DNA from: Paraburkholderia tuberum STM678
Lineage (GTDB): Bacteria > Pseudomonadota > Gammaproteobacteria > Burkholderiales > Burkholderiaceae
Reading direction: 5' to 3'
Assembly: GCF_902833905.1 (NCBI RefSeq)
Contig: NZ_CADFGP010000019.1
Location: 80,964-144,963 of the forward strand
Length of the DNA: 64,000 nucleotides
How positions within the stretch are numbered: the first letter of the stretch is position 1; each line of letters starts with the position of its first letter. A model generated the notes under the pieces. It did no database searches. It worked only from the letters and a program-made list of their open reading frames with translations, and had not been told where the DNA came from. Below, piece after piece: positions 19,779 through 28,270 of the stretch. Position numbers and translations under genes: made by a program.

Positions 19779-21023
19779 TCAGGGCGCCGGACGCGGATTA
19801 TCCGCATAGCGCGCGCGACGGCGCGACGGCGCGACGTGCGTCGAACTTTCGCCGATGTGCATGATTTCAGCCAGACGCCGCGCGTAATGCTCGGGCAGAT
19901 ATTCTTCGACGTCGTACTTTCTGTGCTCATCGGCCAGATGAATGGCGAGTTCGCCGAGCGCCTGTTTCAGGCTGCCCGGTTCGAACTTGAACTTGATCTT
20001 GTTGCCGACCGATTCCGCGGTCACCGCCATGCTGCCGCCATCGCGAACCAGCACCGGCAGACCGAGCATCGCCGCCTCGATCACGACAAGCGGCGCGTTC
20101 TCCGCGCCCACCGACGGCACGACCACCGCATCGGCGAACTCGCGCATGGCGGGAAACAACTGCTGCTGCGGCATCGTGCCGAACAGGATCAGCTTGCGCT
20201 GTGCGATCAGCGACGCGTAGCGCTGCTCGATCGCCGCGCGGTCCGGGCCGTCGCCGTACACGCCGATGCAATTGATGCGCTCGAAGCCCGTCGCCTCGCA
20301 GAGCGTCAGAAATTGCAGCAGGCCTTTCTCCGGCGAGATCCGTCCGACGAACGCGAGGTTGAAGCGCTCCTTGTCACGCACCGTGACGATTGGCATCGCG
20401 CTCGGCACCGCCGACGGATTGTGCACGATGACCGTATTCTCGATGCCGACGCGATGCAGCGCCTGCTGCATGAACAGGCTCGGGCACAAGATCCTGTCGA
20501 ACACGCGCGCGGGCTGATAGGCCGCGCGCACCGCGTGCCACCACGCCTTCGTCATCAGATCGTGCACGAGGCCCTTCGGCGTCGGCCGCAACGTGAAGAC
20601 CGCGCGTGTGCGCAGCACGTCGAGCGGCAGAATGATCGGACGCTTATCCTTGTCGAAGTACTGCAGCGCCGGGTTGTAGTAGACGAGGTGATAGTCGTGG
20701 CAGGTGTGATACGCGCGATAACCGAACTGACGCTCGTGCCGCGCAATCACGCTGAGAATCGAAGGCGACAGCACGTTGTGGTAGTTGTGCACCATCAGCC
20801 GATGCGGCCGGAAACGATGCAGCGCCTTTTCGAGCGCGCGCGCGGCGGTCGTGTTCCAGGAGCGCGACAGCATCGTCGAGCGCGCGGAAAACTGGCTATC
20901 GTCGAAACGCTCGACCTCGACGCCGGGCAGCGTGCCCAACAGCTCGGCCGATTGTTGATAGACCACTTCCGCGCCGCCCATGTGCGCGTAATCGTTGATC
21001 ACCAGTACCCTGCAGCGCTGCAT
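19779..21023 (-). CDS. family 4 glycosyltransferase (GT-B)
   Basis: The 414-residue protein starts with VLVINDYAHMGGAEVVYQQS, the acceptor-side motif of GT4 enzymes. Its C-terminal domain has FVGRISPEKGLLQFL, IGVYGDGPDRAAIEQ, a VVPSVGAENAPLVVIEAAML segment with the EX7E glutamates, and GLPVLVRDGGSM. The frame extends well upstream, but the ATG at 21023 has an AGGAGGGG ribosome site 5 bases before it. It lies 92 bases downstream of the deacetylase gene on the same strand. Sugar donor and acceptor are unknown. Confidence 0.87.
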   Translation of the reverse strand: MQRCRVLVINDYAHMGGAEVVYQQSAELLGTLPGVEVERFDDSQFSARSTMLSRSWNTTAARALEKALHRFRPHRLMVHNYHNVLSPSILSVIARHERQFGYRAYHTCHDYHLVYYNPALQYFDKDKRPIILPLDVLRTRAVFTLRPTPKGLVHDLMTKAWWHAVRAAYQPARVFDRILCPSLFMQQALHRVGIENTVIVHNPSAVPSAMPIVTVRDKERFNLAFVGRISPEKGLLQFLTLCEATGFERINCIGVYGDGPDRAAIEQRYASLIAQRKLILFGTMPQQQLFPAMREFADAVVVPSVGAENAPLVVIEAAMLGLPVLVRDGGSMAVTAESVGNKIKFKFEPGSLKQALGELAIHLADEHRKYDVEEYLPEHYARRLAEIMHIGESSTHVAPSRRRARYADNPRPAP

Positions 21024-21115
21024 GTCCCCTCCTGTCGTATGCCCCTCGTGCCGTCTCGCGAAAAACCCGGACGGCGTTGCCCGGACGAATCGCTTCGTCC
21101 AGGCGCTCCCTCTGT

Positions 21116-22000
21116 TCAAAACTGCGGAAACTTGCCGCGCCAGCCTCCACCCTCGCGCAGATAGCGCAGAAACAGCGCAATGCCGCTCAATTGCGCCGCG
21201 AAGCGCAGCGTCGATGCCGCATCGTCGATGATGATCGTGCGCAGCCGGTACGGATCGGTGTGCTGATCGTTCCAGCCGATGTCGCAGGTGCGCGCGGTTT
21301 TGAAGCCGGCGGCCCGCACGAACTCCACTTCGCGTTCGCCGTAATTGCCGTTCGGATACGCGAAGTGCTCGCACGGTTGTTGCAGCAGCGCCGCGATCTC
21401 ATGGCGGCTGTCGCGGATTTCGGCCTCGCTTTCAGCGTTGCTGCAATGTGTGAGGATCGGATGGAAGCGCGTATGCGCCTGGAAGTCGATGTGCTCGCGC
21501 ATCGCCTGCATCGCTTCGATCGACAGGCCGGTCGGCCGGTCGTCGCCGTCCTGCTGGTAGCCTTGGGCCGCCAGCGCGGCGAGACGCTCGTCGTTCGTCA
21601 TCCGCTTCAGACGTTCATGGCCGACGCGCAGCGAGCCCGGATGCAGCCACCAGTGACTGCGCGCCCGTCCGACGATGCGGCTGCACAGGAAGATCGTCGG
21701 GCGCACGTTGTGCTTGATGAACACCGGCAACAGCTTCGCGTTGCCCGCGTGGCCGTCGTCGAGCGTGATCGCCACGCGTGGCCGGCCGCGGCCGGGCGCG
21801 CTGACGTCGGTCAACGGCACGAACTCGCACAGCTTGCGGAGATAAGTCAGGTGACGGTCGAGCGTGTCCGGATCGGGATCGTGATAAAGCAGCACGGCCA
21901 CGCGATCGCGCCACAGCACCTTGCGCGTGAACCACGCGAGACCCGAAATCAGGACGAAGCCCGCGAGCATCTCCTTCACGAGCATCTTGTAGCGCTTCAT
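21116..22000 (-). CDS. polysaccharide deacetylase (NodB domain)
   Basis: The 294-residue protein has an N-terminal membrane segment (about residues 10-25) and a NodB catalytic domain. Motif 1 is AITLDDGHAGN (catalytic and metal-binding Asp), motif 2 is AHTRFHPIL (H-x3-H zinc ligands) and motif 3 is FAYPNGNYGERE. It should remove N-acetyl groups from an amino sugar in the polymer or in the lipid-linked unit. A GTG at 22069, overlapping the upstream gene, is an alternative start; the ATG at 22000 gives the usual N-terminus, but its ribosome site is weak. Confidence 0.88.
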   Translation of the reverse strand: MKRYKMLVKEMLAGFVLISGLAWFTRKVLWRDRVAVLLYHDPDPDTLDRHLTYLRKLCEFVPLTDVSAPGRGRPRVAITLDDGHAGNAKLLPVFIKHNVRPTIFLCSRIVGRARSHWWLHPGSLRVGHERLKRMTNDERLAALAAQGYQQDGDDRPTGLSIEAMQAMREHIDFQAHTRFHPILTHCSNAESEAEIRDSRHEIAALLQQPCEHFAYPNGNYGEREVEFVRAAGFKTARTCDIGWNDQHTDPYRLRTIIIDDAASTLRFAAQLSGIALFLRYLREGGGWRGKFPQF

Positions 22001-22061
22001 GCGGCGCCCGCGGTAGCTGTCGGACAGGTGCGAGCGCGCAGACGCGCCCGTTGCTTGGGTT

Positions 22062-23315
22062 TTATTCACCTGAGCGCTCCGGCATGGGTGCATCGGCGAC
22101 GGGCCACGTGCGTTGCCGCGCACCCGCTTTCAACGAACCGATAATGTGCCGCGCCACGGTCGGCGACGCGTGCTTGGTTCCATAGACGAAGCGCATCACG
22201 GGCCCGAAGCTGTGCGCGCACGCGGGTCCGATCACATAGAGGCCGCGCACGCGCGTTTCGTAGTGCGACGTCAGATCGGGCATGCCGCCCTGATTCGAAA
22301 TCGCGTCGGCCAGATCTTTGGACAGGAACGCGTGCTGCCGCATGTCGGTTTTGAAACCGGTCGCGGCGATCACGTGATCGGCGCTCACCCGCGCTTGCTT
22401 GCCATCGCTCAGCACGTTCAGTACGACGCGGTCGTTTTCGACCGCAGCGGAGCGCACCACGGTGCGATGCGAGATCTGCACCTTGCCGACCACGCGATCG
22501 TGCAGCCACCACGCGCCGGACGCGCCGTACGTGTGCTCCATGATCTGCTTGCGGCGTCGTGGGTCGAGCATGTGGAACACGCCCGGAAACTCGGACAGGA
22601 ACAGCGAGCGCCAGCCGCGCCCCAGTCCCGCGTCGGGCCCCTTGATGCGCGACAGGATGTTGCGACCGCCCTGCGGCCGCTCATGCCACACCACGCTGCT
22701 CTCGCGCATCAGCACGTGCGCGCGCGCGCCGAGTTCGTTGAGCAGCGCGGACAGCCCGAGCGCCGACTGCCCGCCGCCGACGATCGCAATGTCCTTGCCG
22801 CGCGCCCACTCGAGGTTTCCATACAGCTCCGAATGCGACGCATATTGCGCCGGCAAGTCCCGCAGCGCCGGCGGGGTTTGCGCGAAGCCCTTCAGGCCGA
22901 GCGCGATCACGACTCTGCGCGCGGCGAGCGAGCGGCCGTCGCTCAGCGACAGCTGGAACTGATCGCCGACGCGGCGCAATGCGAGCACGTCGACCGGCTG
23001 GATTTCGCCGACCAGATTCGACTGGAACCACAGCCCGTACTCGACGAAGGTTTCGAGCGGCAGCGCCATGCCGAGCGGTTGGTAAGGCAGCCCTGTCAGG
23101 CGGCAGTAGTCTTCGACGGTAAAGCCGCTGCGCGGCGCGTGCAGGCTCGACGCGAAAGCCTCGGAGCGCAGCAGCATGCCGGGCGGCATGTAGTTGCGCC
23201 ACGCTCCCATCGGTTCCCCGAGGATCTGGTGATCCACGCCGGCGGCCTTCAGATGCGCGGCAAGAGATGACCCGTAGGGCCCCGCGCCAATGATGATGGT
23301 ATCGGTCAAAGACAT
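22062..23315 (-). CDS. FAD-dependent N-monooxygenase-like oxidoreductase
   Basis: The 417-residue protein shows the three landmarks of flavin N-hydroxylating monooxygenases. These are an FAD Rossmann motif GAGPYGSS near residue 10, a second nucleotide-binding motif IVGGGQSALGLSALL near residue 170, and a C-terminal HVIAATGFKTD motif. Relatives hydroxylate the side-chain amine of lysine or ornithine, or amino groups of sugars, using NADPH and O2. The start at 23315 has a GGAG ribosome site. It is flanked by a deacetylase gene and an ATP-grasp gene, so it may act on a free amine made by the deacetylase (inference). Substrate unknown. Confidence 0.75.
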   Translation of the reverse strand: MSLTDTIIIGAGPYGSSLAAHLKAAGVDHQILGEPMGAWRNYMPPGMLLRSEAFASSLHAPRSGFTVEDYCRLTGLPYQPLGMALPLETFVEYGLWFQSNLVGEIQPVDVLALRRVGDQFQLSLSDGRSLAARRVVIALGLKGFAQTPPALRDLPAQYASHSELYGNLEWARGKDIAIVGGGQSALGLSALLNELGARAHVLMRESSVVWHERPQGGRNILSRIKGPDAGLGRGWRSLFLSEFPGVFHMLDPRRRKQIMEHTYGASGAWWLHDRVVGKVQISHRTVVRSAAVENDRVVLNVLSDGKQARVSADHVIAATGFKTDMRQHAFLSKDLADAISNQGGMPDLTSHYETRVRGLYVIGPACAHSFGPVMRFVYGTKHASPTVARHIIGSLKAGARQRTWPVADAPMPERSGE

Positions 23316-23350
23316 GCTGGTCTCCAGGGGAACGGCTTTCGTTGCCAGCG

Positions 23351-24541
23351 TCAGGCTTTGGCCTGACGCGACTCGGGCGCCCTGATCGCTTTTTTCCAGC
23401 TGCGCTTCATGCGTCGCAGCGGATTCATCACGACATAGTGCTGCAACGCTGGGAGCGGATCGTTCCAGCGAAAATAGCCATCGAAAATTTTCGTGCGCTC
23501 GCTCAGCAATTCGGGCGGCGGCCGGTCGGAAAACGTCGCGCGCCACGCGACCGGTTGCCGGCTCAGGCGCTCGACGGGCAATGGCAGGCCGAGTTCATGG
23601 CGGTACGCGGCAAGCGGAATGTTGACGCCGCACAGCGTCGCGATCTCCTCCTGCCAGTCCGTGCGGCCGACCGTGGGCTCGACCATCACGAACTCGTTGT
23701 AGTTGTCGTCCCACTTGTACTCGATGCTGCCCATGCCGTCGAAACCGGCCAGCTCGGCGAAGCGCCGCGTCAGCGGTTCGAGCGTCCCGCGCGCTTCGGG
23801 CGCGGCCACGCAGATCGCGGTATTGCCGACGCCCGGCGGCGAGCTCAACACCTTGCGGCCGGTGAACATGCTGACCATGTTGCCGTCGGCGCCGCGATAG
23901 AACAGCGTGAAGTGGATGTTGCTGTCAGGCCCCTCGATCCACTCCTGCGCGATGATGCCGCCCGGCGTCGCGAGCATCGCGATAGCGCGATCGCGTGCAT
24001 GCTGCAGCATGTCGACGCGCACCGCGCGTTCTTTCTCGCCGCGCAGCACGTTGCGCTTGTCGTCCGGTTTCAGCACGCACGGGTAGCGCAATTCGGCCAG
24101 CCGTTCGATGTCGGCAAGCTTGTCGAGCACGACCGAGCGCGGCACCGGAAAGCCATGCCGCTGCGCGAATTCGTGAAAGCGCGCCTTGCTCGACAACATC
24201 TTGACGGTGTCGTCGGCCGGCAAGCGGAACCGATACCAGTGCGACAAAGCCGCCCGATTTTCCGACACCGCATGCACCGCGTCTTCGTCGGTCAGAATCA
24301 GAACTGGCAGACGATCGAACCGCTTGCCGAGTTCGATCATTTCATCAACGAATATTTTCCCGACAAAACTCTTTACCTGATGCGCATGAACGTGTCGGCA
24401 CCACGTCGCCGCGCGGGTCCTCGTATCGACTGCGACAACCGGAACGCGGGCCTGCGCGAGCGACCGCGCCACCCCCAGTCCGTTCAACTCTGCTCCAACG
24501 ATAACCCCTGCCGATTGACCTGAGTCGTATGCGCTCGCCAT
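23351..24541 (-). CDS. ATP-grasp carboxylate-amine ligase-like protein
   Basis: The 396-residue protein begins with a dinucleotide-fold segment (GVIVGAELNGLGVARSLAQA) and continues with an ATP-grasp fold: RYPCVLKPDDKRNV (ATP-binding Lys), IAQEWIEGPDSNIHF, and metal-binding region GMGSIEYKWDDNYNEFVMVE. ATP-grasp enzymes of this group join a carboxylate to an amine through an acyl phosphate. It is the first gene of the right-hand part of the polysaccharide cluster. A long palindrome lies 27 bases upstream of the ATG. A role in attaching an amino acid or acyl group to an amino sugar is plausible but not proved. Confidence 0.8.
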   Translation of the reverse strand: MASAYDSGQSAGVIVGAELNGLGVARSLAQARVPVVAVDTRTRAATWCRHVHAHQVKSFVGKIFVDEMIELGKRFDRLPVLILTDEDAVHAVSENRAALSHWYRFRLPADDTVKMLSSKARFHEFAQRHGFPVPRSVVLDKLADIERLAELRYPCVLKPDDKRNVLRGEKERAVRVDMLQHARDRAIAMLATPGGIIAQEWIEGPDSNIHFTLFYRGADGNMVSMFTGRKVLSSPPGVGNTAICVAAPEARGTLEPLTRRFAELAGFDGMGSIEYKWDDNYNEFVMVEPTVGRTDWQEEIATLCGVNIPLAAYRHELGLPLPVERLSRQPVAWRATFSDRPPPELLSERTKIFDGYFRWNDPLPALQHYVVMNPLRRMKRSWKKAIRAPESRQAKA

Positions 24542-24567
24542 AGTGTCGATATCCTTGCTTCGTACGT

Positions 24568-24604
24568 GCGTGGACCCTCGAAGACAGTCTTCGAGACTCC
24601 ACGC
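24568..24604. promoter_or_regulatory. 37-bp imperfect palindrome upstream of the ATP-grasp gene
   Basis: The outer arms GCGTGGA and TCCACGC and the inner arms CTCGAAGAC and GTCTTCGAG pair perfectly. They are separated by a 2-base mismatch on each side and a single central base. It lies 27 bases before the ATG of the minus-strand ATP-grasp gene, so it is either a leader hairpin or an operator. Confidence 0.65.
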
Positions 24605-25009
24605 GATCGAATTATCGAATCGGATAGAAATCCTTTTTTGTCGCCTCGCGGGGGCGCTTTGGCGTTAAAGCTTTGTTCCGGCGGCATGCATGCATGAGCG
24701 CGGCAGGCACGTCCTGGCACGCGCCGTGTGTCGAATCATGGTCTTGCGATTTACCGCAGCGTGAGCATTGCGCTGCTCTTGCCTTGACCTACTTTACGTT
24801 TCGGCCTGATCTCGATACGTGCGCCGGCGCACAGAGAACAATAGAAAGTAAGAAAGGAAGAAAACCCTTTAGAAAGGCGCAGAGCCTTATTCCGCAAGGG
24901 TTTGGACGATTTCGCCATTGTTATGTAAAAACGTTGCGAAGCATTAATTTATTGCAACACGATAATGGCGGAAAAAAACTTTCTAATGGGACTATAAAGT
25001 GCTGGATCG
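24605..25009. other. AT-rich intergenic region with nested hairpins
   Basis: No gene is seen. Two nested inverted repeats lie at 24862-24903: outer arms AAACCCTT and AAGGGTTT, inner arms AAGGC and GCCTT. A TATAAA-like box (24994-25000) lies to the right on the plus strand. The stretch separates the aminotransferase terminator from the polysaccharide cluster and probably holds the cluster promoter. Confidence 0.4.
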
Positions 25010-25048
25010 CACAAAAGATATGCGCTGCGAATGCTATTCGTAGCGCAT
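25010..25048 (-). terminator. rho-independent terminator of the aminotransferase gene
   Basis: A stem of 13 bp (12 matching) with a 3-base loop starts 12 bases after the stop codon. On the minus strand it is followed by ATCTTTTGTG, a weak T-tract. Confidence 0.7.
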
Positions 25049-25059
25049 CGGAAAAATGC

Positions 25060-26283
25060 TTATTTACCTTCGCTCAAGCCGCGCTCGAGCGCCGCGACAC
25101 CCGCCGGCAGATCGACGTTGACGCCGAGATCGACCATCGTGCGGCCCAGCGCATGCACGGTGCGAAACAGGTTGTGCTCGCGGCACTGTTCGCCCATCTG
25201 GCCGATACGCACGATCGGCAGACCGAACGAGCCGGAGATTTCCACCTGATGCTGCCGCGAGATATGCGCGCAGACGTCGGTGGGACTGAGGCCGTCCGGC
25301 ACTTCGATGCCGACCACCGAATTCAGGCGGCAATTCTCCGGCGCATACAGTTGCAGGCCCATCGCGGTGACGCCTTGTTGCAACGCGAGCGAGCATTTCA
25401 GATGGCGCGCGAAGCGCTTCTCCAGCGTCTCCGCGCAGACGAGCCGCAGCGCCTCGTGCAGCGCGAGCACGCCCGACACCGGCGCCGTGTAGTGATACCC
25501 GGCGTTGTGCCAGAAGTTTTCCGCCAGCGACGCATCGAGGCACCAGTGCGTATTGGGCGCCGTGCGGCCTTTGACGCGCGCCCAGGCCGCGTCTGAAAAC
25601 GCAATCAGCGACACGCCCGGAATCGATGACAAGCCCTTCTGGCCGCCGGTGATCACCGCGTCGATGCCCCAGATATCCATTTCGAGCGGCATCGTGCTCA
25701 GCGTGCAGACAGCGTCGACGATCACGAGCGCGCCCGCTTCCTTCGCAAGCGCGGCGATGTCTTTCAGATGATGATTCCACACGGTGTTCGAGGTCTCGCC
25801 CTGCACGACCGTGACGACCTCGGGACGCTCGCGGCGCAGCGCGTCGGCGATCTGGTCGAGACTCGCGACCGTGCGGTCCGCGACTTCGAGCATGCTCACG
25901 CGCGCGCCGACGCGCCGGCCCATTTCGCCCATGCGGTCGCTGAAGAAGCCATTCTTGATGCACAGCATGCGCGTGCCTTCCCACGCGAGATTGGAGATCG
26001 CCATCTCCATCGCGCCCGATCCCGGTCCCGCGACGCCGAGCACCCACTTCGACTGCGTCTGGAACACGTAGCGCGCCATCGTTTTCACCTGGTTCACCAC
26101 CTTCGCCATCGTGCCGCCCAGATGGTTGATCACGATCGCATTGGCCTTCGCGACCGCGGCGGGAATCGGCACGGGGCCGGCGCCCATCATCAGCAGCGGT
26201 TCTTCGGGAAGGATGGCGTCGAGCGATTCGACAATCGGACAGGGGACGGACGAAGCAACGGTAGTGGAGGTTGAAGTCGGCAT
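25060..26283 (-). CDS. class V PLP aminotransferase, alanine-glyoxylate/serine-pyruvate type
   Basis: The 407-residue protein opens with LLMMGAGPVPIPAAVAKANA, matching the GPGP start of alanine-glyoxylate aminotransferases. It shows VAGPGSGAMEMAISNL near residue 80, the cofactor Asp region IVDAVCTLST, and the Schiff-base lysine in ITGGQKGLSSIPG. Relatives transfer the amino group of alanine or serine to glyoxylate or pyruvate; the pyridoxamine-pyruvate group is also close, so the exact substrate is not certain. The chosen ATG at 26283 skips a 39-codon extension without family features. A hairpin lies 31 bases upstream. Confidence 0.82.
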   Translation of the reverse strand: MPTSTSTTVASSVPCPIVESLDAILPEEPLLMMGAGPVPIPAAVAKANAIVINHLGGTMAKVVNQVKTMARYVFQTQSKWVLGVAGPGSGAMEMAISNLAWEGTRMLCIKNGFFSDRMGEMGRRVGARVSMLEVADRTVASLDQIADALRRERPEVVTVVQGETSNTVWNHHLKDIAALAKEAGALVIVDAVCTLSTMPLEMDIWGIDAVITGGQKGLSSIPGVSLIAFSDAAWARVKGRTAPNTHWCLDASLAENFWHNAGYHYTAPVSGVLALHEALRLVCAETLEKRFARHLKCSLALQQGVTAMGLQLYAPENCRLNSVVGIEVPDGLSPTDVCAHISRQHQVEISGSFGLPIVRIGQMGEQCREHNLFRTVHALGRTMVDLGVNVDLPAGVAALERGLSEGK

Positions 26284-26313
26284 GATCGGTGTATGAATGT
26301 GAAGCGCAAAGGA

Positions 26314-26355
26314 ACGAACGGCCTCGCGGCAGGCACGCCGCTCGAGGCCGTTCGT
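26314..26355. repeat. perfect 13-bp inverted repeat in a divergent control region
   Basis: Arms ACGAACGGCCTCG and CGAGGCCGTTCGT are exact complements, with a further CGGC/GCCG pair inside. It lies between the divergent aminotransferase and dehydrogenase genes, 31 bases upstream of the aminotransferase ATG. Confidence 0.6.
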
Positions 26356-26506
26356 CCGATCATTCACCGAACCGCGCGATCGCGCAAGTTTTTTGGCCAA
26401 GGTAGCCAGCCGTCATGCGCGAGCGTTACCCGCGTTCACCACATCACCCTACTCTTTCATTCGCGAAGTCGCCTAACATCGAGAAACAGCTTCTTCGGAG
26501 CCCGAT

Positions 26507-27502
26507 ATGCGCACGATCCTGTTCAGCAGTCGTCAATACGACGTCGATACATTCACCGAGGCCAATGCCGCGCATGGCTATGAACTGCATTTCCAGGAAT
26601 CCCCTCTCGACAGCGAGACCGCGATCCTCGCGCATGGCTACGACGTGGTCTGCCCGTTCGTCAACGACAGCGTCGACGCCGCCACGCTCGAACGGCTTCA
26701 TGCGGGCGGCACGCGCATGATCGCGCTGCGCTCGGCGGGCTTCAATCACGTCGACCTCGCGGCGGCCGAGCGGCTCGGCATGCCGGTCGCACGCGTGCCG
26801 GCCTACTCGCCGTACGCGGTCGCCGAACATGCGGTGGGGCTGATTCTCGCGCTGAACCGGCGCCTGCCGCGCGCGGTCGCGCGCACGCGCGAAGGCGACT
26901 TCTCGCTGCATGGGCTGCTCGGCTTCGACCTGCATGGCAAGACGGTCGGCGTGATCGGCGCGGGCATCATCGGCCGGGTGTTCGCGCGCATCATGGCGGG
27001 CTTCGGCATGCAGGTGCTCGCCTACGATCCGGAGCCGCCGGCCGACGAACTGCTCGCGCTCGGCGCGCGCTACGTGCCGCTCGATACCTTGCTCGCCGAA
27101 TCGGACGTCGTCAGTCTGCATTGCCCGCTGTTGCCCGACACCTATCACCTGATCGACCGCGCCGCGCTGGCGAAGATGAAGCGCGGCGCGATGCTGATCA
27201 ACACCGGGCGCGGCGGGCTCGTCGAGGCGAACGCACTGATCGGCGCGTTGAAGGACGGCCAGCTCGGCCATCTCGGGCTCGACGTGTACGAGGAAGAAGG
27301 CGGCATCTTCTTCGAGGATCATTCGAATCTGCCGCTACAGGACGACGTGCTCGCGCGTCTGTTGATGTTTCCGAACGTGATCGTCACCGCGCACCAGGCG
27401 TTCTTCACGCGCGAGGCGATGACCGAGATCGCACAGACCACGCTCGCGAACATCGCGGCATGGCAGGCGGGCACGCCGCGCAACGTCGTGCAGGCGGGGT
27501 AG
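26507..27502 (+). CDS. D-2-hydroxyacid dehydrogenase, LdhA-like
   Basis: The 331-residue protein has the NAD-binding Rossmann motif GVIGAGIIGRVFA near residue 148. The catalytic Arg is in the NTGRGGLVE segment, the Glu in the LGLDVYEEE segment and the His in TAHQAFFTREA, as expected for D-lactate dehydrogenases. It reduces a 2-keto acid, probably pyruvate, with NADH in the cytoplasm. The ATG is preceded by CGGAG. It is divergent from the aminotransferase gene, so control of both from the 220-base region is possible. Confidence 0.9.
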   Translation: MRTILFSSRQYDVDTFTEANAAHGYELHFQESPLDSETAILAHGYDVVCPFVNDSVDAATLERLHAGGTRMIALRSAGFNHVDLAAAERLGMPVARVPAYSPYAVAEHAVGLILALNRRLPRAVARTREGDFSLHGLLGFDLHGKTVGVIGAGIIGRVFARIMAGFGMQVLAYDPEPPADELLALGARYVPLDTLLAESDVVSLHCPLLPDTYHLIDRAALAKMKRGAMLINTGRGGLVEANALIGALKDGQLGHLGLDVYEEEGGIFFEDHSNLPLQDDVLARLLMFPNVIVTAHQAFFTREAMTEIAQTTLANIAAWQAGTPRNVVQAG

Positions 27503-27546
27503 CCGTGATAACCGTGGCGTACGCGAATTGCCGCGGACTGCGAAAG

Positions 27547-28170
27547 TTAGACGTCGCTGTCGCTGCCCGACTGGGTCGCGCGAATCGCGGTGCGGGCATC
27601 ATCGGCCGCGCCGCACAGCTCACGCAGCAATCCCGCCTCGCGCTCGTGCACTTCGACCGGACACCAGCGCGCGCCCGCCTCGGCCAGATAGCGCGCGCGA
27701 TGCTGGCCGTTGCGAAACGCCACCACCCCCTCGCGCTCGATGCCGACCCAGCCGAGCAATCCCGGCGCGCGACGCGTGGAGATCGTCACGTAGGGCATCT
27801 GCGGAATCCGCGGGCTGTCGGGATCGAGAAACTCGCGAATGCCGCGGACCTTGCCCGCGTGCCATTCGGCGACCGGCTTCAGCACGTAATCGGTGTTGTC
27901 GCGATTCGCGCACACGAGCAGCTTGCGCAGATCGACGAGCACGACCTGGTGACGTGTGCCGTCAGCGACGAAGACGCGCTTCAGACGCACATGGTCGTAC
28001 CACGCATGCTCGTGCAACGGCACGATCCAGACAGCTTCGGCGCAGCCCGGGGCGGGGGCCGGCGATGAATTGGGCAAAGGCAGGGACAAAGGCAGGCTCG
28101 GCAAGCTGGCGGCAGAACGCCAGAGCATTAATAGAGCGCTAACGCTACGAGCCGGACGTGACGGAAACAT
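27547..28170 (-). CDS. ParB/sulfiredoxin-fold protein, plasmid fertility-inhibition factor-like
   Basis: The 207-residue product has a Pro/Ser-rich N-terminus (about 40 residues) and then a domain beginning WIVPLHEHAWYDHVRLKRV. The motif VAFRNGQHRARYLAEAGARW is the nucleotide-binding HR box of the ParB/sulfiredoxin fold, as in the fertility inhibition protein Osa. Such proteins block conjugative DNA transfer or have nucleotide-hydrolysing or nuclease activity. Here no plasmid or conjugation genes are near, and the gene lies alone between core metabolic genes. The start is uncertain because no strong ribosome site is seen. The assignment rests on one motif and a remembered family likeness. Confidence 0.55.
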   Translation of the reverse strand: MFPSRPARSVSALLMLWRSAASLPSLPLSLPLPNSSPAPAPGCAEAVWIVPLHEHAWYDHVRLKRVFVADGTRHQVVLVDLRKLLVCANRDNTDYVLKPVAEWHAGKVRGIREFLDPDSPRIPQMPYVTISTRRAPGLLGWVGIEREGVVAFRNGQHRARYLAEAGARWCPVEVHEREAGLLRELCGAADDARTAIRATQSGSDSDV

Positions 28171-28270
28171 GACAGCCTACCGGATTAATTACGCTGCATG
28201 AGCGCATGGCCACACTGCCTGATCGACAGGCAAACAGGGAGCTTCAGATACCCTTCAGGTATACATAACG

